In this document: piece by piece, positions 1-11,637 of the stretch
Layout of the letters: each line of letters opens with the position of its first letter
Position numbering within the stretch: the first letter of the stretch is position 1
From: Bathynomus jamesi
Taxonomy: Eukaryota; Arthropoda; Malacostraca; Isopoda; Cirolanidae
NCBI GenBank assembly: GCA_023014485.1
Contig: JAJOZX010000942.1
Coordinates: 858,501 to 922,500 of the forward strand
Direction: 5' to 3'
Length of the DNA stretch: 64,000 nt
The notes under the pieces: generated by a model
Databases searched by the model: none
What the model was told of the DNA's origin: nothing
Seen by the model: the letters and a program-made list of their open reading frames with translations, nothing else
Made by a program: the position numbers and the translations under genes

Positions 1-1701
1 TGAAATACTGTTGGAAGAATTGAAAAGCCAAATGGAATTAATTTATCAGACAAAGAAAGGAAACTGCAGATTCTAACTCTGGAGCCTAACAGCTGATCTA
101 TACAACAAACAGCAGAAGAATTTGGAGTTTCTCTTCAAATGGTTAAAACAGCCAGGAAGTTGAAAGCAGAGTCAGGTATTCTTGCAATACCAGGAAAAAA
201 GAAAGGAAAAACTGTCTGAGGAAGTAGTAGTAAAAGTTCAAAAGTTTTATGAAGATGATGAATTCAGCCGGATGTGCCCAGGGAAGAAAGATTGGGTGTC
301 TGTCAGGATTGATGGAAAAAAGCTTCAAAAACAAAAAAGACTGCTGCTCAGCAATTTGAAAGAAATGTACATTGCTTACAAAGATCGAAATGGCCCTGAA
401 ATTGGCTTCTCTAAGTTCTGTGAACTTCAACCAAAGTGGTGTGTGACAGTTGGTGTAGCAGGGGTACACAGTGTTTGTGTATGTACAATTCACCAAAATG
501 TGAAACTGATGTTGGCTGGAGCTGATATTCATGAGGATTACAAAATGTTGATGCAAAAATGTGTTTGCAATTTGGAGTCGAAAGACTGTATGCTACAACG
601 GTGTGAACTGTGCTCTGGAGCACCAGCACTAGAAGATCACCTTTCAGCTATTTTTACAGAACAAGCAGAAATGGATCCACAAGAAATGATTGAATATAAA
701 CAATGGGTTCACACTGACAGGGACACCTTGATTATGAAACAGTTGTCAGTAGAGAATTTTATCACAGAATTGACTTCAAAAATTATCTTCCTTTGTGGTC
801 ATCATTACGTTTCAAATCACCAAAGTGCTCACCTGAAGTCCCTAAAGGAGGAAATAAAACCTGAAGAAGCAATAATCTTAATGGATTTTGCAGAGAACTA
901 TTCTTTTGTGGTACAAGATGCTGCGCAAGGTTTTCACTGGGACAACAGCCAAGCAGCACTGCATCCTTTTTTAATGTATCACAAAGTTTCAGATGAAATT
1001 AGAAGTGAATGTTTTTGTGTCATCAGTGACTGTCTGAAGCATGATACTGTTGCAATACATGTCTTTCTGAAGAAGTTGACTGGATTTCTGAAAGAAAATT
1101 TTGAAGTAATCAAGCACATTCATTACTTCAGTGGTGCTGCTGCAGGCCAGTACAAAAACTACAAAAATTTCATGAACCTTTGTTGGCACAGCAAAGATTT
1201 TGGTGGGATAACAGCAGAATGGAACTTTTTTGCTACCAGCCATGGAAAATCAGCATGTGATGGTGTAGGGGGCACTGTGAAAAGATTGGCAGCTCATGCC
1301 AGCTTGCAAAGACCAGTAACTGGTCAGATTCTCACACCTACCGATCTCTGAATTTTGCCAAAAAGATGTGCACGGAATTACATTCTTTTTTGTTTCAACT
1401 GATGAAATAGAAGCAGAGAGAGAAGCACAGGAAATAAGATTTAATCATGGACATACAGTAGCTGGAACTCAAGAAAATCATCATTTTGTTCCAGTAAATG
1501 ATAAACAGATTCAAGTTAGCTGAGTTTCAAGATCTATGTGTTATTTTGTGGCCAATGTTGGAATATACGGTGACATTGATCAACGACAGTTGAAACTGCA
1601 ACCAGGCCAATATGTGGCATGCATTTATGATTTGTGGTGGCTTGGAAACATTTGAGAAGTCTGTTCAGAAGAAAAAGATGCATTAATTACATTTATGCAC
1701 C
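1..1701 (+). pseudogene. Transposase-like gene, 5' part, broken
   Basis: An old coding sequence that starts before the window. Positions 1-222 read in frame 1, with an in-frame TGA at 94-96, and look like a helix-turn-helix segment (TAEEFGVSLQMVKTARKLK). A frameshift near 222 moves the reading into the frame open from 182 to 1351. That frame holds CPGKKDWVSVRIDGKK, GFSKFCELQPKWC, DFAENYSF and EWNFFATSHGK. After a stop near 1351 recognisable coding continues with further stops to 1701, where a hAT element interrupts it; it resumes at 5357. I recall similar proteins as repeated, uncharacterised transposase-like genes in arthropods and cnidarians, which is memory and not a search. The spaced acidic motifs would suit a DDE-type nuclease, but the superfamily is not known to me. 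It could instead be a retrocopy of a host gene. Confidence 0.6.
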
Positions 1702-4700
1702 CAGTGGCGGATTTAGGGGGGGGCCGAGTAGGCCATGGCCTACGGCCCCGCGCCTGTGAGGGCCCCGCGCCCTCACATATAATTATAATGTTGGATTCCA
1801 CTATAAATAATACAATTGATTAATGATTAGTGATAATTATGGTATCACTCTCTTTGCTGGCGGGAGTTTAGTTCTATTCAGGCCGCTGTGGAGTGCACAT
1901 GTGAGTGTGTTTAGTGGTAAGTAATGGTAAAAGTCGTATCTCGAAAAGTCGCCAGTCAATAAATGGGGATGGGGGAGTTTTAGTCAGCTTTATAATAACA
2001 TAAATAAGTTGAAAAATGTTAAATTAATGTAATTAATTTTTTTATATGAAACGTACTTAGGCTAGGTTAGGTCAGTTTAGCTTAGATTTCATAATAAATA
2101 CATTTTATACATATTTAAGGAAAAAGTCGCCACTGGTGGGGGCTGGCGACTTTTCCCATAAAGCGACTTTTTCACCCGAACAACTGTTTAGTGTCTGTAT
2201 TTAATTAATTAATTAAACTGTATTAATTAATACTAAACCGAGGGTCAAGTGTAAATAGTTTGTTTTTTATGTTTTTATGTTTCAGGATAAGGCAGTGAGG
2301 CTGCACTGAGGCACAATGGAGAAATCAACAAGTCGTGATCGTGATCAAGGGAGGAAGTATAAAGCTGGCTCTGTTAAACGACAAGAAAAGGCAGACGTAA
2401 ACCAAAGAGTAAAAAAACTACCAAAAATAACTCAATGGTTGACATATCCAACAGTATCTGAATCTGCAAAATCACAAACTCAAACTGAATCCGGTCAAAC
2501 TGAATCTGAATCAGTAGAGACACCAATTACGCCTGAAACAACTGGAGAAGCCACAACTAGTACTGAACCTAGTGTAGTTAGCGCAATTGAACCTGAACAC
2601 AGTGACAGTGAGGAGACACAAGAGGAAGTGAAAGTTATGAATACCGGTACTGAACAAGGATTTGAAACGGATCTTGGATTATGGCCTAAAATAATTACTG
2701 AAAATGTGTGTGACTATTGGTTGAAAAAGGGAAGCGCAGAATGTCGACACTGTGATGGTGACTTCAAAGAGTCAGCTGTGAAAGAGCTAAACAGAACCCG
2801 TCATTGTACAAAGACATTATTCACTCAAACTCATTCATTATCTGGCCAAGAAATTAATCTTAAATGGCTCTGTTACTCTAAAACAACTGGTAAAGTGTAT
2901 TGTTTTGCTTGCAAGCTTATGTCAAAGGTGGAAAGCTCATTCACAACTGGCTTCAATGGTTGGAAGAATGCTAGGTATGTCATAGACTCTCACAGTAGGT
3001 CAGATCAGCACAGGAAAAGTATGGTCGAAATGATATATCGAAAGACTGCGGGTGCCCGTATTGACTCTAATCTAGTACAACAATATGAAAGTGAATGCGA
3101 GTACTGGCAAGCAGTATTGAGGAGGTGTGTAGATGTTTTAAAGCTACTTTGCGAACGCGGGCTAGCCATTCGAGGTAAAGATGAAGTAATTGGATCAGTA
3201 CACAATGGAAACTATCTTGGGATTCTAGAGCTGCTGAGCACATACGACAGTTTCTTGGCAGCACATATCAAGAAACACGCAAACAAAGGTAGTGGTCATA
3301 CTTCCTACTTGTCCCATGTCATTTCTGAGGAAGTCATTGGAATAATGGCAGAAAAGGTTATGTCCTCAATAACAGATGAAGTAAAAACAGCAAAGTACTT
3401 CTCAATTTCTGTTGACTCCACACCTGATATTTCACACATGGATCAACTTACTTTTACAATCCGCTATGTACTGCCTACTACAGGTCCAGTTGAAAGGTTT
3501 TTGCAGTTTATTCCCATGCTAAGCCACACTGGCAGAGATATTGCTACAACTGTTCTTGATTTTCTTAAAGAGAAGAACATTCCAGTTATCGACTGCCGAG
3601 GACAGTCCTATGACAATGCCAGCAACATGTCTGGTAAATATCTGGGGACCCAACAGATAATCAAGAATGAGTGTAGTGAAGCTGAGTACATACCATGTAT
3701 GGCTCATTCCTTAAACTTGGTGGCTAAGTGTGCTGCAGAAAGCTGTCCTGCTGCAGTGTCATTGTTTGCTCTGGTACAAAATATGTACTCCTTTCTTGTT
3801 GCATCTACTTATCGTTGGAGGAGACACCGTGAGGTACTAGAGACTAATAAAGATAAGAAGTTGAAAGTTGATAAAATACTTTCAGACACTCGTTGGTCAG
3901 CACGAGCAGATGCTGTAGCTGCTCTCAGTAGAGCACACAAAGAAAACATCATTGTTCTGGAAGAGTTATTCTCAGATCAGAATCAGCCAGCTGAAACAAG
4001 AGCTGAAGCAAGTGGTCTTCTCAAAGGTTTGAAAAAACTTGAAACAGTGATTCTTCTTGAAGTTTGGGATACAGTATTGGAAAGGTTTCAGAGTAGCAGT
4101 ATCCAGCTGCAAAAATCTGGGCTCTCCCTCAACAGCTGTCACACTGCTAGAGTCTCTTTTACAATTTGCTAAAGACCTGAGATCCCAGTTCGATGACTTT
4201 GAAGCAAAAGCTATGGCTAAGTGTGATCCCTGTGATGTGACGAGTAATGATGCATACTACGGCGACACGCAGCATATTAGGAAGCGCAAGCGTCACCACG
4301 ATGAACTAGACTCCGCGGAGGATGTTATGCTGACAGGGAGAGACAAGTTTAGAGTGACTGCATTCTTGCCCATCATTGACAAGCTCTGTGCTGCCCTACA
4401 ACAACGCATTGCTGCTTACAGCGACCTTCGAGAGAAATTTGGGTTTTTATCAGAAATCTCAAACAAAACGAACACTGAGCTTAAAGCATCTGCTGAAAAG
4501 CTTGTCTCTTCATATCCTAAGGACTTGGAGGCTGGATTGGAGTCGGAGCTTTTGCAGTTTGCACACCTTATGAAATCCATTCCAAGAGATTCACCTGAAA
4601 GTGCTCATTCATCAGGTGGTGCAAAGGCTGCAAAAAGTCCTGAACTAGAAATGTATGAGATAATTCACAGACATGACATGGTAGAAACATTTGCTAATGT

Positions 4701-5348
4701 TGAAATTGTATTACGACTCTATCTCTGCATGTTTGTCACAAACTGCACTGGGGAGCGATCATTCTCCAAGATGAAACTAGTCAAGAATTATCTAAGAAAC
4801 ACCATGGGGCAGGACCGTTTGTCTTCACTCACCCTGTTGAGCATTGAGCATGAGAAATTAAGGGTGCTTGATTTTACTGATGTCATCAAACAGTTTGCAA
4901 GTAAGAAGGCTAGAAAAAAATCTTTTTTGACTGAGAAATAGTTAAGTGTACCGTACAAATTGCCTGCAATAAACAAAACCCACTCATTGCATCATTTGCA
5001 TGTCAGTCAAGTGGTATTCTCTTTAGTTAATGGTGTATTATTATAGTTATTTTTTGTTAATGGTGTATTATTATAGTTATTTTTTATTGTTAAGCTTCAA
5101 AAAAACAATGTGTAATGTTCAACTATGAAATGGTCATTTGGCTAATTAATTATCAATAAATTGAATATTGTTTAAAAAGTAAATTTATTTTAACGCTTCG
5201 CTCGCCCATTGATTTGAGGGCCCCGTAAGGTCACCACTGGGGGATGGGGGTGTAAATCTTCATTTCAGTTAATTAAGCTAGCTTTGCGTAGTTTGGGGCC
5301 TCGCACTCCAACCGGCCTAGGGCCCCGCGCACCTTAAATCCGCCACTG
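1702..5348 (+). mobile_element. hAT DNA transposon (ZMYM1-like transposase), nearly complete
   Basis: A 3647-bp insertion with inverted ends CAGTGGCGGATTTA at 1702 and TAAATCCGCCACTG ending at 5348, flanked by the direct repeat tatgcacc at 1694-1701 and 5349-5356. An 8-bp duplication with ends starting CAG is the hallmark of hAT elements. The subterminal regions are rich in GGGCC/GCGCC blocks at both ends. The 5' non-coding part (1702-2315) is AT-rich; the transposase gene fills 2316-4941. It inserted into an older transposase-like gene whose frame continues on both sides. Confidence 0.93.
2316..4941 (+). pseudogene. hAT transposase with one frameshift
   Basis: Transposase of the element at 1702-5348, which would cut and paste it through a DDE RNase H-like core. 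The first frame (2316-4172, 618 residues) has a charged N-terminus, then a TTF/ZMYM-type zinc finger (about residues 130-210, with CRHC, WLCYS and YCFACK), then the catalytic region with ISVDSTPDISHMDQ and SYDNASNMSG. The second frame (used to 4941) supplies the hAT dimerisation region, including CTGERSFSKMK and LSIEHEKL near the C-terminus. The frames overlap between 4057 and 4172 and the reading must slip near 4110-4130, so one indel breaks an otherwise open gene of about 850 codons. A sequencing or assembly error could explain it. The start at 2316 is the first ATG of the open frame. No intron is needed. Confidence 0.85.
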
Positions 5349-5356
5349 TATGCACC

Positions 5357-5559
5357 CTCATGGGCCAGCACGACAATTTCAGTGGCCATCTAGAAAAGAC
5401 ACTTGTTGGATTCCAGAGCAGCATATCTTGACAACTATTCCTGCTCCTACACCGAGTGCCATGGGAAGAGGGTACATGCTGCCAGGGAATACCTTGTCTA
5501 CTATAAAAAATTTGTTTGAAAGCTTTGAAAAGGAGCTGCACAGTTCTGGATCCAGTTAG
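5357..5559 (+). pseudogene. Transposase-like gene, 3' part after hAT insertion
   Basis: This is the continuation of the gene broken at 1701. Just left of the insertion the frame reads LITFMHP, and right of it the frame resumes with PHGPARQFQWPSRKD, so deleting the hAT element and one copy of its 8-bp duplication restores one reading frame. It runs to a stop at 5557-5559. The C-terminal sequence WIPEQHILTTIPAPTPS is proline and threonine rich and carries no motif I can name. The clean junction shows that the gene existed as a continuous sequence before the hAT element landed. Confidence 0.6.
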
Positions 5560-6540
5560 AAAGTCAAGGAAAGATGAGTTGGTGGGTGGGTGGGACCTGT
5601 GGCTGGACCTGCATGGCTATCAGGCATGGCCCCTTGGTGATGGGGTTGCCAATTTCTTGAAAAACTGAAACAGACTCCTTTGTATTAATAAATTATCTTT
5701 ATCTTTAATAGTTATCAATTAGAGAAATTGGCAGTGGCTTAGCCATCATGGACCAACGCAGGAGTGCAAATAAATTAACAAATATAATGCTAGAAACATC
5801 ACACGGAACAAAATTTCAAAGCTCTACTAGACCTACAAAAAAACAAGACACCAAAATAAAAAAACTAGGCCCTAGTATTTCAGAACATGCTCTTTTCATT
5901 GGTTTTTGTTAGAGTACATGGTGCGATCTGTCCCACATTATCATTTTGAGCTTTAAAGATGGGACGTTTTTGTCACAAATTAATTTTGCCCATTTTTTAT
6001 GCCTTATATCTCAGCAACTAGAACAGGTAGGAAGATCCAGATTGAAACATTTTGTAGCATATGGGCAGTACTTTCTTGGTTTCTAACAAAAGCTCACAGA
6101 GTCAAGTAGATCCAGAGCTATATTTTTCTAAAAGTGGCTTCCCAGGAATCAAAGTGTAATTTGAAGCCTACTTTAGGGATATTTTATGGAAAATCTATAC
6201 TTCCTAGAGCTCTAGTAATGTGAGTTTTGAAATCTACAGTAAATTTTGACCCTAGGAACAAATTTTCAGAGCAGAAGGATTTGTTACTGTGGAATGCTGA
6301 CTAGCTAAAAATGGCACAAATAATTCGGCACTCAATGTGATGGACAAAGTAGCCCATGCTCTTGGAGCCCTAGTGACAGAACCACAAGAGATATGGAACT
6401 AAAACATTGCAGAACTTCCTTTAAGGCTTAAAGGAATCTGTGAGCAAAGTTAGAACAAAATCTGACATGGTGAGGTGGGGACCACAGGTCCACTTGATGT
6501 GGAATGACCCCATTCTGAGTTCATTCCCATCTTGAAACAG
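5560..6540. other. Non-coding stretch downstream of the broken gene
   Basis: About 1 kb with no open frame of note. It is AT-rich, and stretches such as the region around 5990-6190 look like the 3' non-coding part of the same old element as the gene at 1-5559. I see no tRNA, inverted terminus or other identifiable element. Confidence 0.4.
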
Positions 6541-6542
6541 AC

Positions 6543-6950
6543 ATGTGCCTTGAAAAGTGGATGCTCAATTTTACCAGTTGGGGTTTAAGTTTTGGTTTTT
6601 GGTTAAAAATATAATGGTTACCCCTTTTTCTTTAATGTATTCAATCTGACGTGAATGCAACAAGTCTTTTGCTTATGTTGGGGTTCTGGATATGGCAGGG
6701 CTAGGCTGCTTTAAACCCTAAATCCTGTCCCAAAGCTGGATCCTGTCTGCTTTGCAGATAGCTGGTGAGGGAAGCCTTATTTTTGGGACCTCTTCGCGAG
6801 TGACCCATTGCCACATCAGGCTAACATCATGAAAAAGGAAAAACTATAGTGTTTGTCATTTACCATTACTTATTCAAACTATAGTGGATTGGATTTTTCC
6901 AGAAGAGTTCCTTGTTCCTTGTTCCATGCACGGTCTGTGTGTATCATAGA
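6543..6950 (+). repeat. Dispersed repeat, copy 1 (second copy at 40021-40465)
   Basis: This segment recurs at 40 kb. Positions 6543-6745 match 40262-40465 in the same orientation; shared words include ccttgaaaagtgga and tcaatctgacgtgaa. Positions of about 6697-6945 match 40021-40262 in the opposite orientation; shared words include tgtcccaaagctgga and gttccatgcacggtctgtg. It has no coding potential and is probably part of a non-autonomous or foldback element. Confidence 0.75.
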
Positions 6951-6984
6951 TAGCCTCAGAGAACTGTTCTGAGTTCAATCCCAT

Positions 6985-9330
6985 TCCATTTGCAGTTATA
7001 GAGAATAAAGAATTTAGTAAATGGGTCCAAAATTTAAGACACAGCTATTGTCTTCCAAGCGGAAAAAAATTATTTGATGACTTGCTAATCAAAGTGAATA
7101 ATGAAGTACTGGATTCAATGAAAAAGACTTAGTCAATTCTACTGTAACTTTAATTCAAGATGGTTGGAGCAGTGTGTCAAATGATCCAATAAGTGCCCAT
7201 AGTGTTCACAATGGGTGCAAATCCTTTTTAATATCTGCTGTAGATGTTCGAAGTGCAAAAAAAACATCTGAATATTGTGCTGGTTTAGCACTAGATGCAA
7301 TAAGAACAATGAAAGAAAGATATAGAAAAGATGTAAGTAGGCTATTAATAGTTTAAACCAAATGGTAATAGTAAATTGATAACCTAAGTATTGGTATTTA
7401 CTAGTTTACATATTTCTAATTCATCACAGGACAGTTTGCCTAATAATAATAGAATACCATACACTTAGACCAACACCTAATAAATCTGAGACTTAAGTTT
7501 TCTGAAAACTCATTTTAAAATAGTTTCTTGCCAATCCTTGAAAATTTTAGATTAAATTTAGAAAATTATTCTTTATTTTAGGTGTTTGCTGTATGCACAG
7601 ACAATGAAAATAAAATTGTAAAAATGAAGGAGCTATTGAAAGAAAAATATCCTAATTTAGTTACGGTTGTTCTGCACATTATTTAAACTTGGTTGAAAAA
7701 GAAGTCACACCTAGAACAGTGCTAAAGCATATAATTGAAGTAAATAGATACTTCAGGAATCACCATCAACCTCATGTAAATATGGTTTTTGGCATTTAGT
7801 TTTGGCATTTATCATAATACCTAACACACACACACAATTTAGGTATCATATTTGTAGACTTAAAATTTAAACCCCATTATGATTTATACTTACATAACAT
7901 CAATTAGCATGGTAGTTAGTGTGAATTATTTATAAAATTGTAAATCAGAAGTACAGTAGACCCTCACATTAACGTACACTTTGGAGGGAGCGTGTGGTCA
8001 CTAAAGTGAAATTTCCACTAAAGTAAAGTATGGAAAACCCCCACTTTAACGTACCAGGGAACGTTAAAGTGAAGTACGGATGACCCCCACTTTATCGGAC
8101 TATGGGACATTAAAGTGGGGCTTTCCGTAACCAAAATATATCAGTACAGTTACATATGTATGTATAGCCCTCGAATCTCCACATTCAACACATAACATGA
8201 AAATGCATACATAGACTTGCCTACTTATGAACAAACGCACATGTAAATATTTATTATTCCGGTGGCGTCACCTTCAGCTTAATGACTCAGAGTCCGCTAA
8301 AGTGAAGTTCGGTGATGCTAACAGACTTTTTTAGCAGAAATCTTCTTTAATAACCTGTATTACATTAAACTGAATGTTAACAACCAGACAGCAATTTAGT
8401 CCATCTAAGTGAAGTTTCCGCTAATGTGAAGGTCATTAATGCGGGGGATTTCTGTATATCCAAATTATTTCTTTTTTCTGTTAGGGTTGGTTAATGGAAA
8501 AAGGTGGAATGGTTCCTCAGCTACCAAATGATACAAGATGGAATTCCCAATTAGATTCCATCAAAACCTATTTAAGTAATCATGGCCGCTATCTTGACAT
8601 TAGAAGGGAACACCTGGAGGAAATAAATACCAATATTGGAAAGCTCTTGGACAATTTAATGATTCACAGAGAAGCTCATAATTTACAGGCTCAACTGCAA
8701 ATTATTGTAGCAGCATTAGAGACACAACACAACATTGGCAGATGCTGTTGATATATGGTTTAATGTATTAGAAGAGGAAAAACTAGCTGCATACAAAGAT
8801 GACACCACAAACAGATTTGAAAAAACTTTAGAACCATGTCACTTTCTTGCATATATTACTCACCCAAAGTATAAAGGTTGGTTGACTAACTTCAAATTAA
8901 TTTAAATTTTAAATTCAGCTAACATTTTAAGTTAGCTTAATTCTATTTTGGAACTTTTTTTAATTTCAGGAAGGAAATTGAGCAACCTGATGGAGAAAAG
9001 TGCAGAGGAGTGGCTGAATGAGAGACATCCAGAATTCATGCCAGCTTATTGCTCTTTTAGATTGAAGGACAATAGTATTTTTCAGGATATATGTTTAGCG
9101 ACTCATTTATTAACAGTATGACAGGGTACAAGTGGTGGATGTATGTTGAGATGAAGGAAACAAAGGGTCAGAATTTGCAAAGCTGTGCTGCTAGTTCTGG
9201 TTCTCTTGAAAGATTCTTTAGTACATTTGGTATAGTATGGAGCAAGCTAAGAAATAGCCTTGAGGGAGAGAAGGCAGAGATGCTTGTTAAAATTCATAAG
9301 CATTTAAGATCAAGTAATATTTGTGAATAA
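6985..9330 (+). pseudogene. Decayed hAT transposase gene with four exons
   Basis: Coding pieces with hAT character are separated by introns with good splice sites. Exon 1 (about 6985-7332) includes LIQDGWSSVSND and ends at GAT|gtaagt. Exon 2 (7582-7775) has VFAVCTDNENKIVKM, matching the DUF659-type catalytic region. Exon 3 (8485-8876) has PNDTRWNSQ and a helical stretch. Exon 4 (8970-9330) ends in SGSLERFFSTFGIVWSKLR, the hAT dimerisation domain. Introns 7333-7581, 7776-8484 and 8877-8969 all begin GT and end AG. Stops and frameshifts lie in exons 1, 2, 3 and 4 (for example near 7130, 7680, 8750 and 9115), so the gene is dead. Intron 2 holds a MITE. I could not fix the ends of the parent element. 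Confidence 0.72.
7954..8454 (+). mobile_element. Pogo/Tigger-like MITE, copy 1
   Basis: A 501-bp non-coding element with inverted ends cagtagaccctcacatt and, reversed from the right, cagaaatcccccgcatt, flanked by TA on each side (7952-7953, 8455-8456). Inside are repeated short motifs such as cactttaacgt and attaaagtg. The ends resemble Tigger/pogo termini, which also duplicate TA. It sits in intron 2 of the decayed hAT gene. A second copy lies inverted at 10874-11354. Confidence 0.85.
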
Positions 9331-9585
9331 TAAATATATATAGTACCTTTATATAGCATTCATTAGTTTTACTGCACTCTATTTGTGTCGGTAGTCTGGA
9401 CACCATTTAAAAGGCCAATAAAACTTTTCAATTTTTCATAATCTTTATTTACATATTGCATAATTTAAGAATTGTTTTACAAGTCAGCTTACTTGAAATA
9501 ATCAACATGCCAAAGCATTCTAATTAGCTACAATTGAACAATGTAGCAATCAGAAAAATTTCAATTATTTTAAAATAAACATCTC
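9331..9585. other. AT-rich spacer, nothing recognised
   Basis: Non-coding sequence after the decayed hAT gene. It probably holds that element's 3' region, but no terminal repeat can be defined. Confidence 0.3.
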
Positions 9586-9653
9586 AGACCAAAAACCAAA
9601 AACCCACTGAAAATTCCAGTGGGTTTTGGGTTGGGTTTTTGGGTACCAACCTT
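9586..9653. repeat. Hairpin of about 25-bp arms
   Basis: The sequence accaaaaacccactg, a short loop and cagtgggttttgggt form an inverted repeat with only a few bases in the loop. It could be a fused pair of element ends. No flanking duplication was found. Confidence 0.6.
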
Positions 9654-9699
9654 GGTGCAGTGGCTTCTGGGATCTCGTCCAGCATAATTTTGAGATGTT

Positions 9700-9950
9700 T
9701 TCCAGCTGGAACATTGGGCAACCAAGCTTATGAAGATTGGAATTTACAGTGGAAGATTAAAGGAATTGGCTATGTTTAGTTTTGACAGATTGTGTCCAGG
9801 TAGATTTGATACAGATATTCAAAATGCTTTCAGGTTTGCAAAGTTTAGATGGAACTTTTTCTTATTAGAATCTGATGAAAAAATTAAGGACATAGGTAAT
9901 GAAGTTAGAAAACAGACTTGTACACTAGATCTACAAAAACACTTTTAGCC
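9700..9950 (+). pseudogene. CR1/L2-type LINE reverse transcriptase fragment
   Basis: A short open stretch (9730-9948) reads RLKELAMFSFDRLCPGRF and VRKQTCTLDLQKHF. Both phrases match the thumb region of the minus-strand LINE in this window (RLKELGMFSFKRCCVRGD near 15.3 kb and KIRKQIC..LDP near 10.5 kb). It is therefore a 5'-truncated relic of the same LINE type on the plus strand and not a separate small gene. No start codon or upstream domain is visible. Confidence 0.6.
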
Positions 9951-10149
9951 ATAGAGAATAACTTGCTATATGATAGTGAATAGTAGCTCCTTAATTTTAA
10001 AAAAAAATGGATGCTTTCATGAATGAGTAAATTATAAACTGTGTAAAGGACTATATATTTTAGCTGAAGCTATGTAGTTTGTTTCAGAGGCTCTATAGTT
10101 TTCTGTTAATTGAAAACTTGACACTCACATTTTGCAGGGTTGTTATAAA

Positions 10150-10571
10150 ATGTAGCTGGATAACCTCAATAGCATTGCATTACATTACATTTCATTTCAT
10201 TTGGAAAACATGAAGCCACTGTGGCCTATCAAGGTTATCCAAGTCATGAGCTACATTAATATACAGTCAGCTAATTAATATACAACTACTTACTACCACC
10301 AAAGTAGCCTACATAATTGAAACTAAGAATATCCACTACATACAATCTACAAACTCTCTCTTTCACTCATTAAAGTATAAATCTTTTTTAAATTAACTAA
10401 TGAGCTACTGTTTACCACATCATATGGCAAGTTATTCCAAAAATCTACTACTCTATAACTGAAAAAGTATTTTCATGGATCAAGTCAACAAATCTGTTTT
10501 CTAATTTTCTTATTATGCCCACAAGTTATCCCATCAGCCTCTAGTGAGAAAAAGTTACATACATCTACATT
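10150..10571 (-). pseudogene. CR1/L2-type LINE, 3' end block
   Basis: On the minus strand positions 10570 down to about 10380 read HNKKIRKQI followed by FFSYRVVDFWNNLPYDVVNS, the typical end of a CR1/L2/Jockey-group ORF2. The rest, to about 10150, is 3' non-coding sequence ending in repeats of the type atgaaatgaaatg. This is the tail of the LINE whose upstream blocks lie at 15166-15540 and 16808-17170; the intervening DNA is later insertion. Several stops and frameshifts make it inactive. Confidence 0.7.
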
Positions 10572-10835
10572 GGGTAATTACCGAATGTTTCACCAACATT
10601 GAAATTAATATCCAAAATATTTTCTAATGTAGTTATTTTGGTGTATTCTGTTCAAATATGACCTTCATATCTTGTGCAAATGAACCAAAACAAAATTATG
10701 AAACATTAAAGTTTTCCTGTTTTGGTTCATTTTCGCTAGAAATGAAGGTCATATATGAACCAAACACACCAAAATACATTAAAAAAATGTATTTTGGATA
10801 TTAACAAAAACCAAACAGGCTAGGAACATAGGTAC
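10572..10835. repeat. Foldback element, copy 1
   Basis: An outer sequence ggtaattaccgaatgtttca and inner arms ttggtgtattctgttca / tgaaccaaacacaccaa surround ttcatatgaaggtcat-type repeats. The inner palindrome (about 10620-10800) is repeated in inverted orientation at about 14425-14606. With the matching outer sequence at 15123-15165 it forms the frame of the nest inserted in the minus-strand LINE. Confidence 0.6.

Positions 10836-10873
<38 letters not shown>
10836..10873. repeat. (GT)n(TA)n microsatellite
   Basis: A short GT tract followed by TA repeats. The MITE at 10874 starts directly after it. Confidence 0.9.
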
Positions 10874-10878
<5 letters not shown>

Positions 10879-11354
10879 ATCCCCTGCATTAATGACCTTC
10901 ACATTAGTGGAAACTTCACTTGGATGGACTAAATCACTCTCTGGTCATTAACATTCAGTTTAACGTAATACAGGTCATTAAAGTGAAGATTTCCACTAAA
11001 AAAGTTTGTTAGCATCACTGAACTTCACTTTAGTGGACTCTGAGTCATTAAAGTGAAGGTGATGCCACTGGAATAATAAATATTTACATGTGCATGTATT
11101 CATAAGTAGGTAAGTCTATGTATGCATTTTCATGTTATATATGTGTTGATTCGAGGGCTATACATACATGTGTAACTGTACTGAAGTATTTTGGTTATGG
11201 AAAACCCCACTTTAACGTCCCGTAGTCTGGTAAAGTGGGGGTCATCCATACTTCACTTTAACATTCCCCGGTACGTTAAAGTGGGGGTTTCCTATACTTC
11301 ACTTTAGCGACCACACACTCTCCCAAAAGTGTATGTTAATGTGAGGGTCTACTG
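10874..11354 (-). mobile_element. Pogo/Tigger-like MITE, copy 2
   Basis: This is the inverted counterpart of 7954-8454. It begins cagaaatcccctgcatt and ends aatgtgagggtctactg, with TA on the left; the right flank is a TA tract in which the duplication is blurred. Length is 481 bp. The two copies share the repeated cactttaacgt motifs and are clearly one family, with many point differences. Confidence 0.83.
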
Positions 11355-11637
11355 TGTATATATATATATAAAAAACCTAACCTAACCTTAACCCGTGTGT
11401 TCTCCAATTGCGTGTGCTAATCGGGATATTCCCCCCCCCCCCCCAATGACAATATATACATACTAAACTTACCTTATTGTGGAGGTTCAAGGTCACTGTT
11501 GATGAAACATTCAATAATAGGTTATTACCTATTGAATGTTTCACCAACAGTGACCTTGAAGGCCAATAATTATCAAGTTTAGTACATATATATTATCATG
11601 GGGGAGGTCGGGGGGGGCAAAGCCCCCCAGTTAGTAC
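11355..11637. repeat. Foldback block with C-tract
   Basis: This block holds (TA)n, an aacctaacctaacc motif, a run of 14 C near 11431-11444, and then a palindrome at about 11462-11588 whose arms read actaaacttacc...gaaacattcaat and attgaatgtttca...agtttagta. The first part (about 11380-11420) matches the inverted pair at 14264-14416. The last 8 bp (gttagtac, 11630-11637) are the left target duplication of the next hAT element. Confidence 0.65.

Noticed and set aside
9730..9948. A possible small novel gene
   Set aside because: Its phrases match the thumb region of the CR1-type LINE at 15.3 and 10.5 kb, so it is a LINE fragment.
11380..11400. Telomere-type repeat (CCTAA)n
   Set aside because: Only two to three units occur, as part of an inverted repeat family also seen at 14.3 kb. 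It is not a telomeric array.
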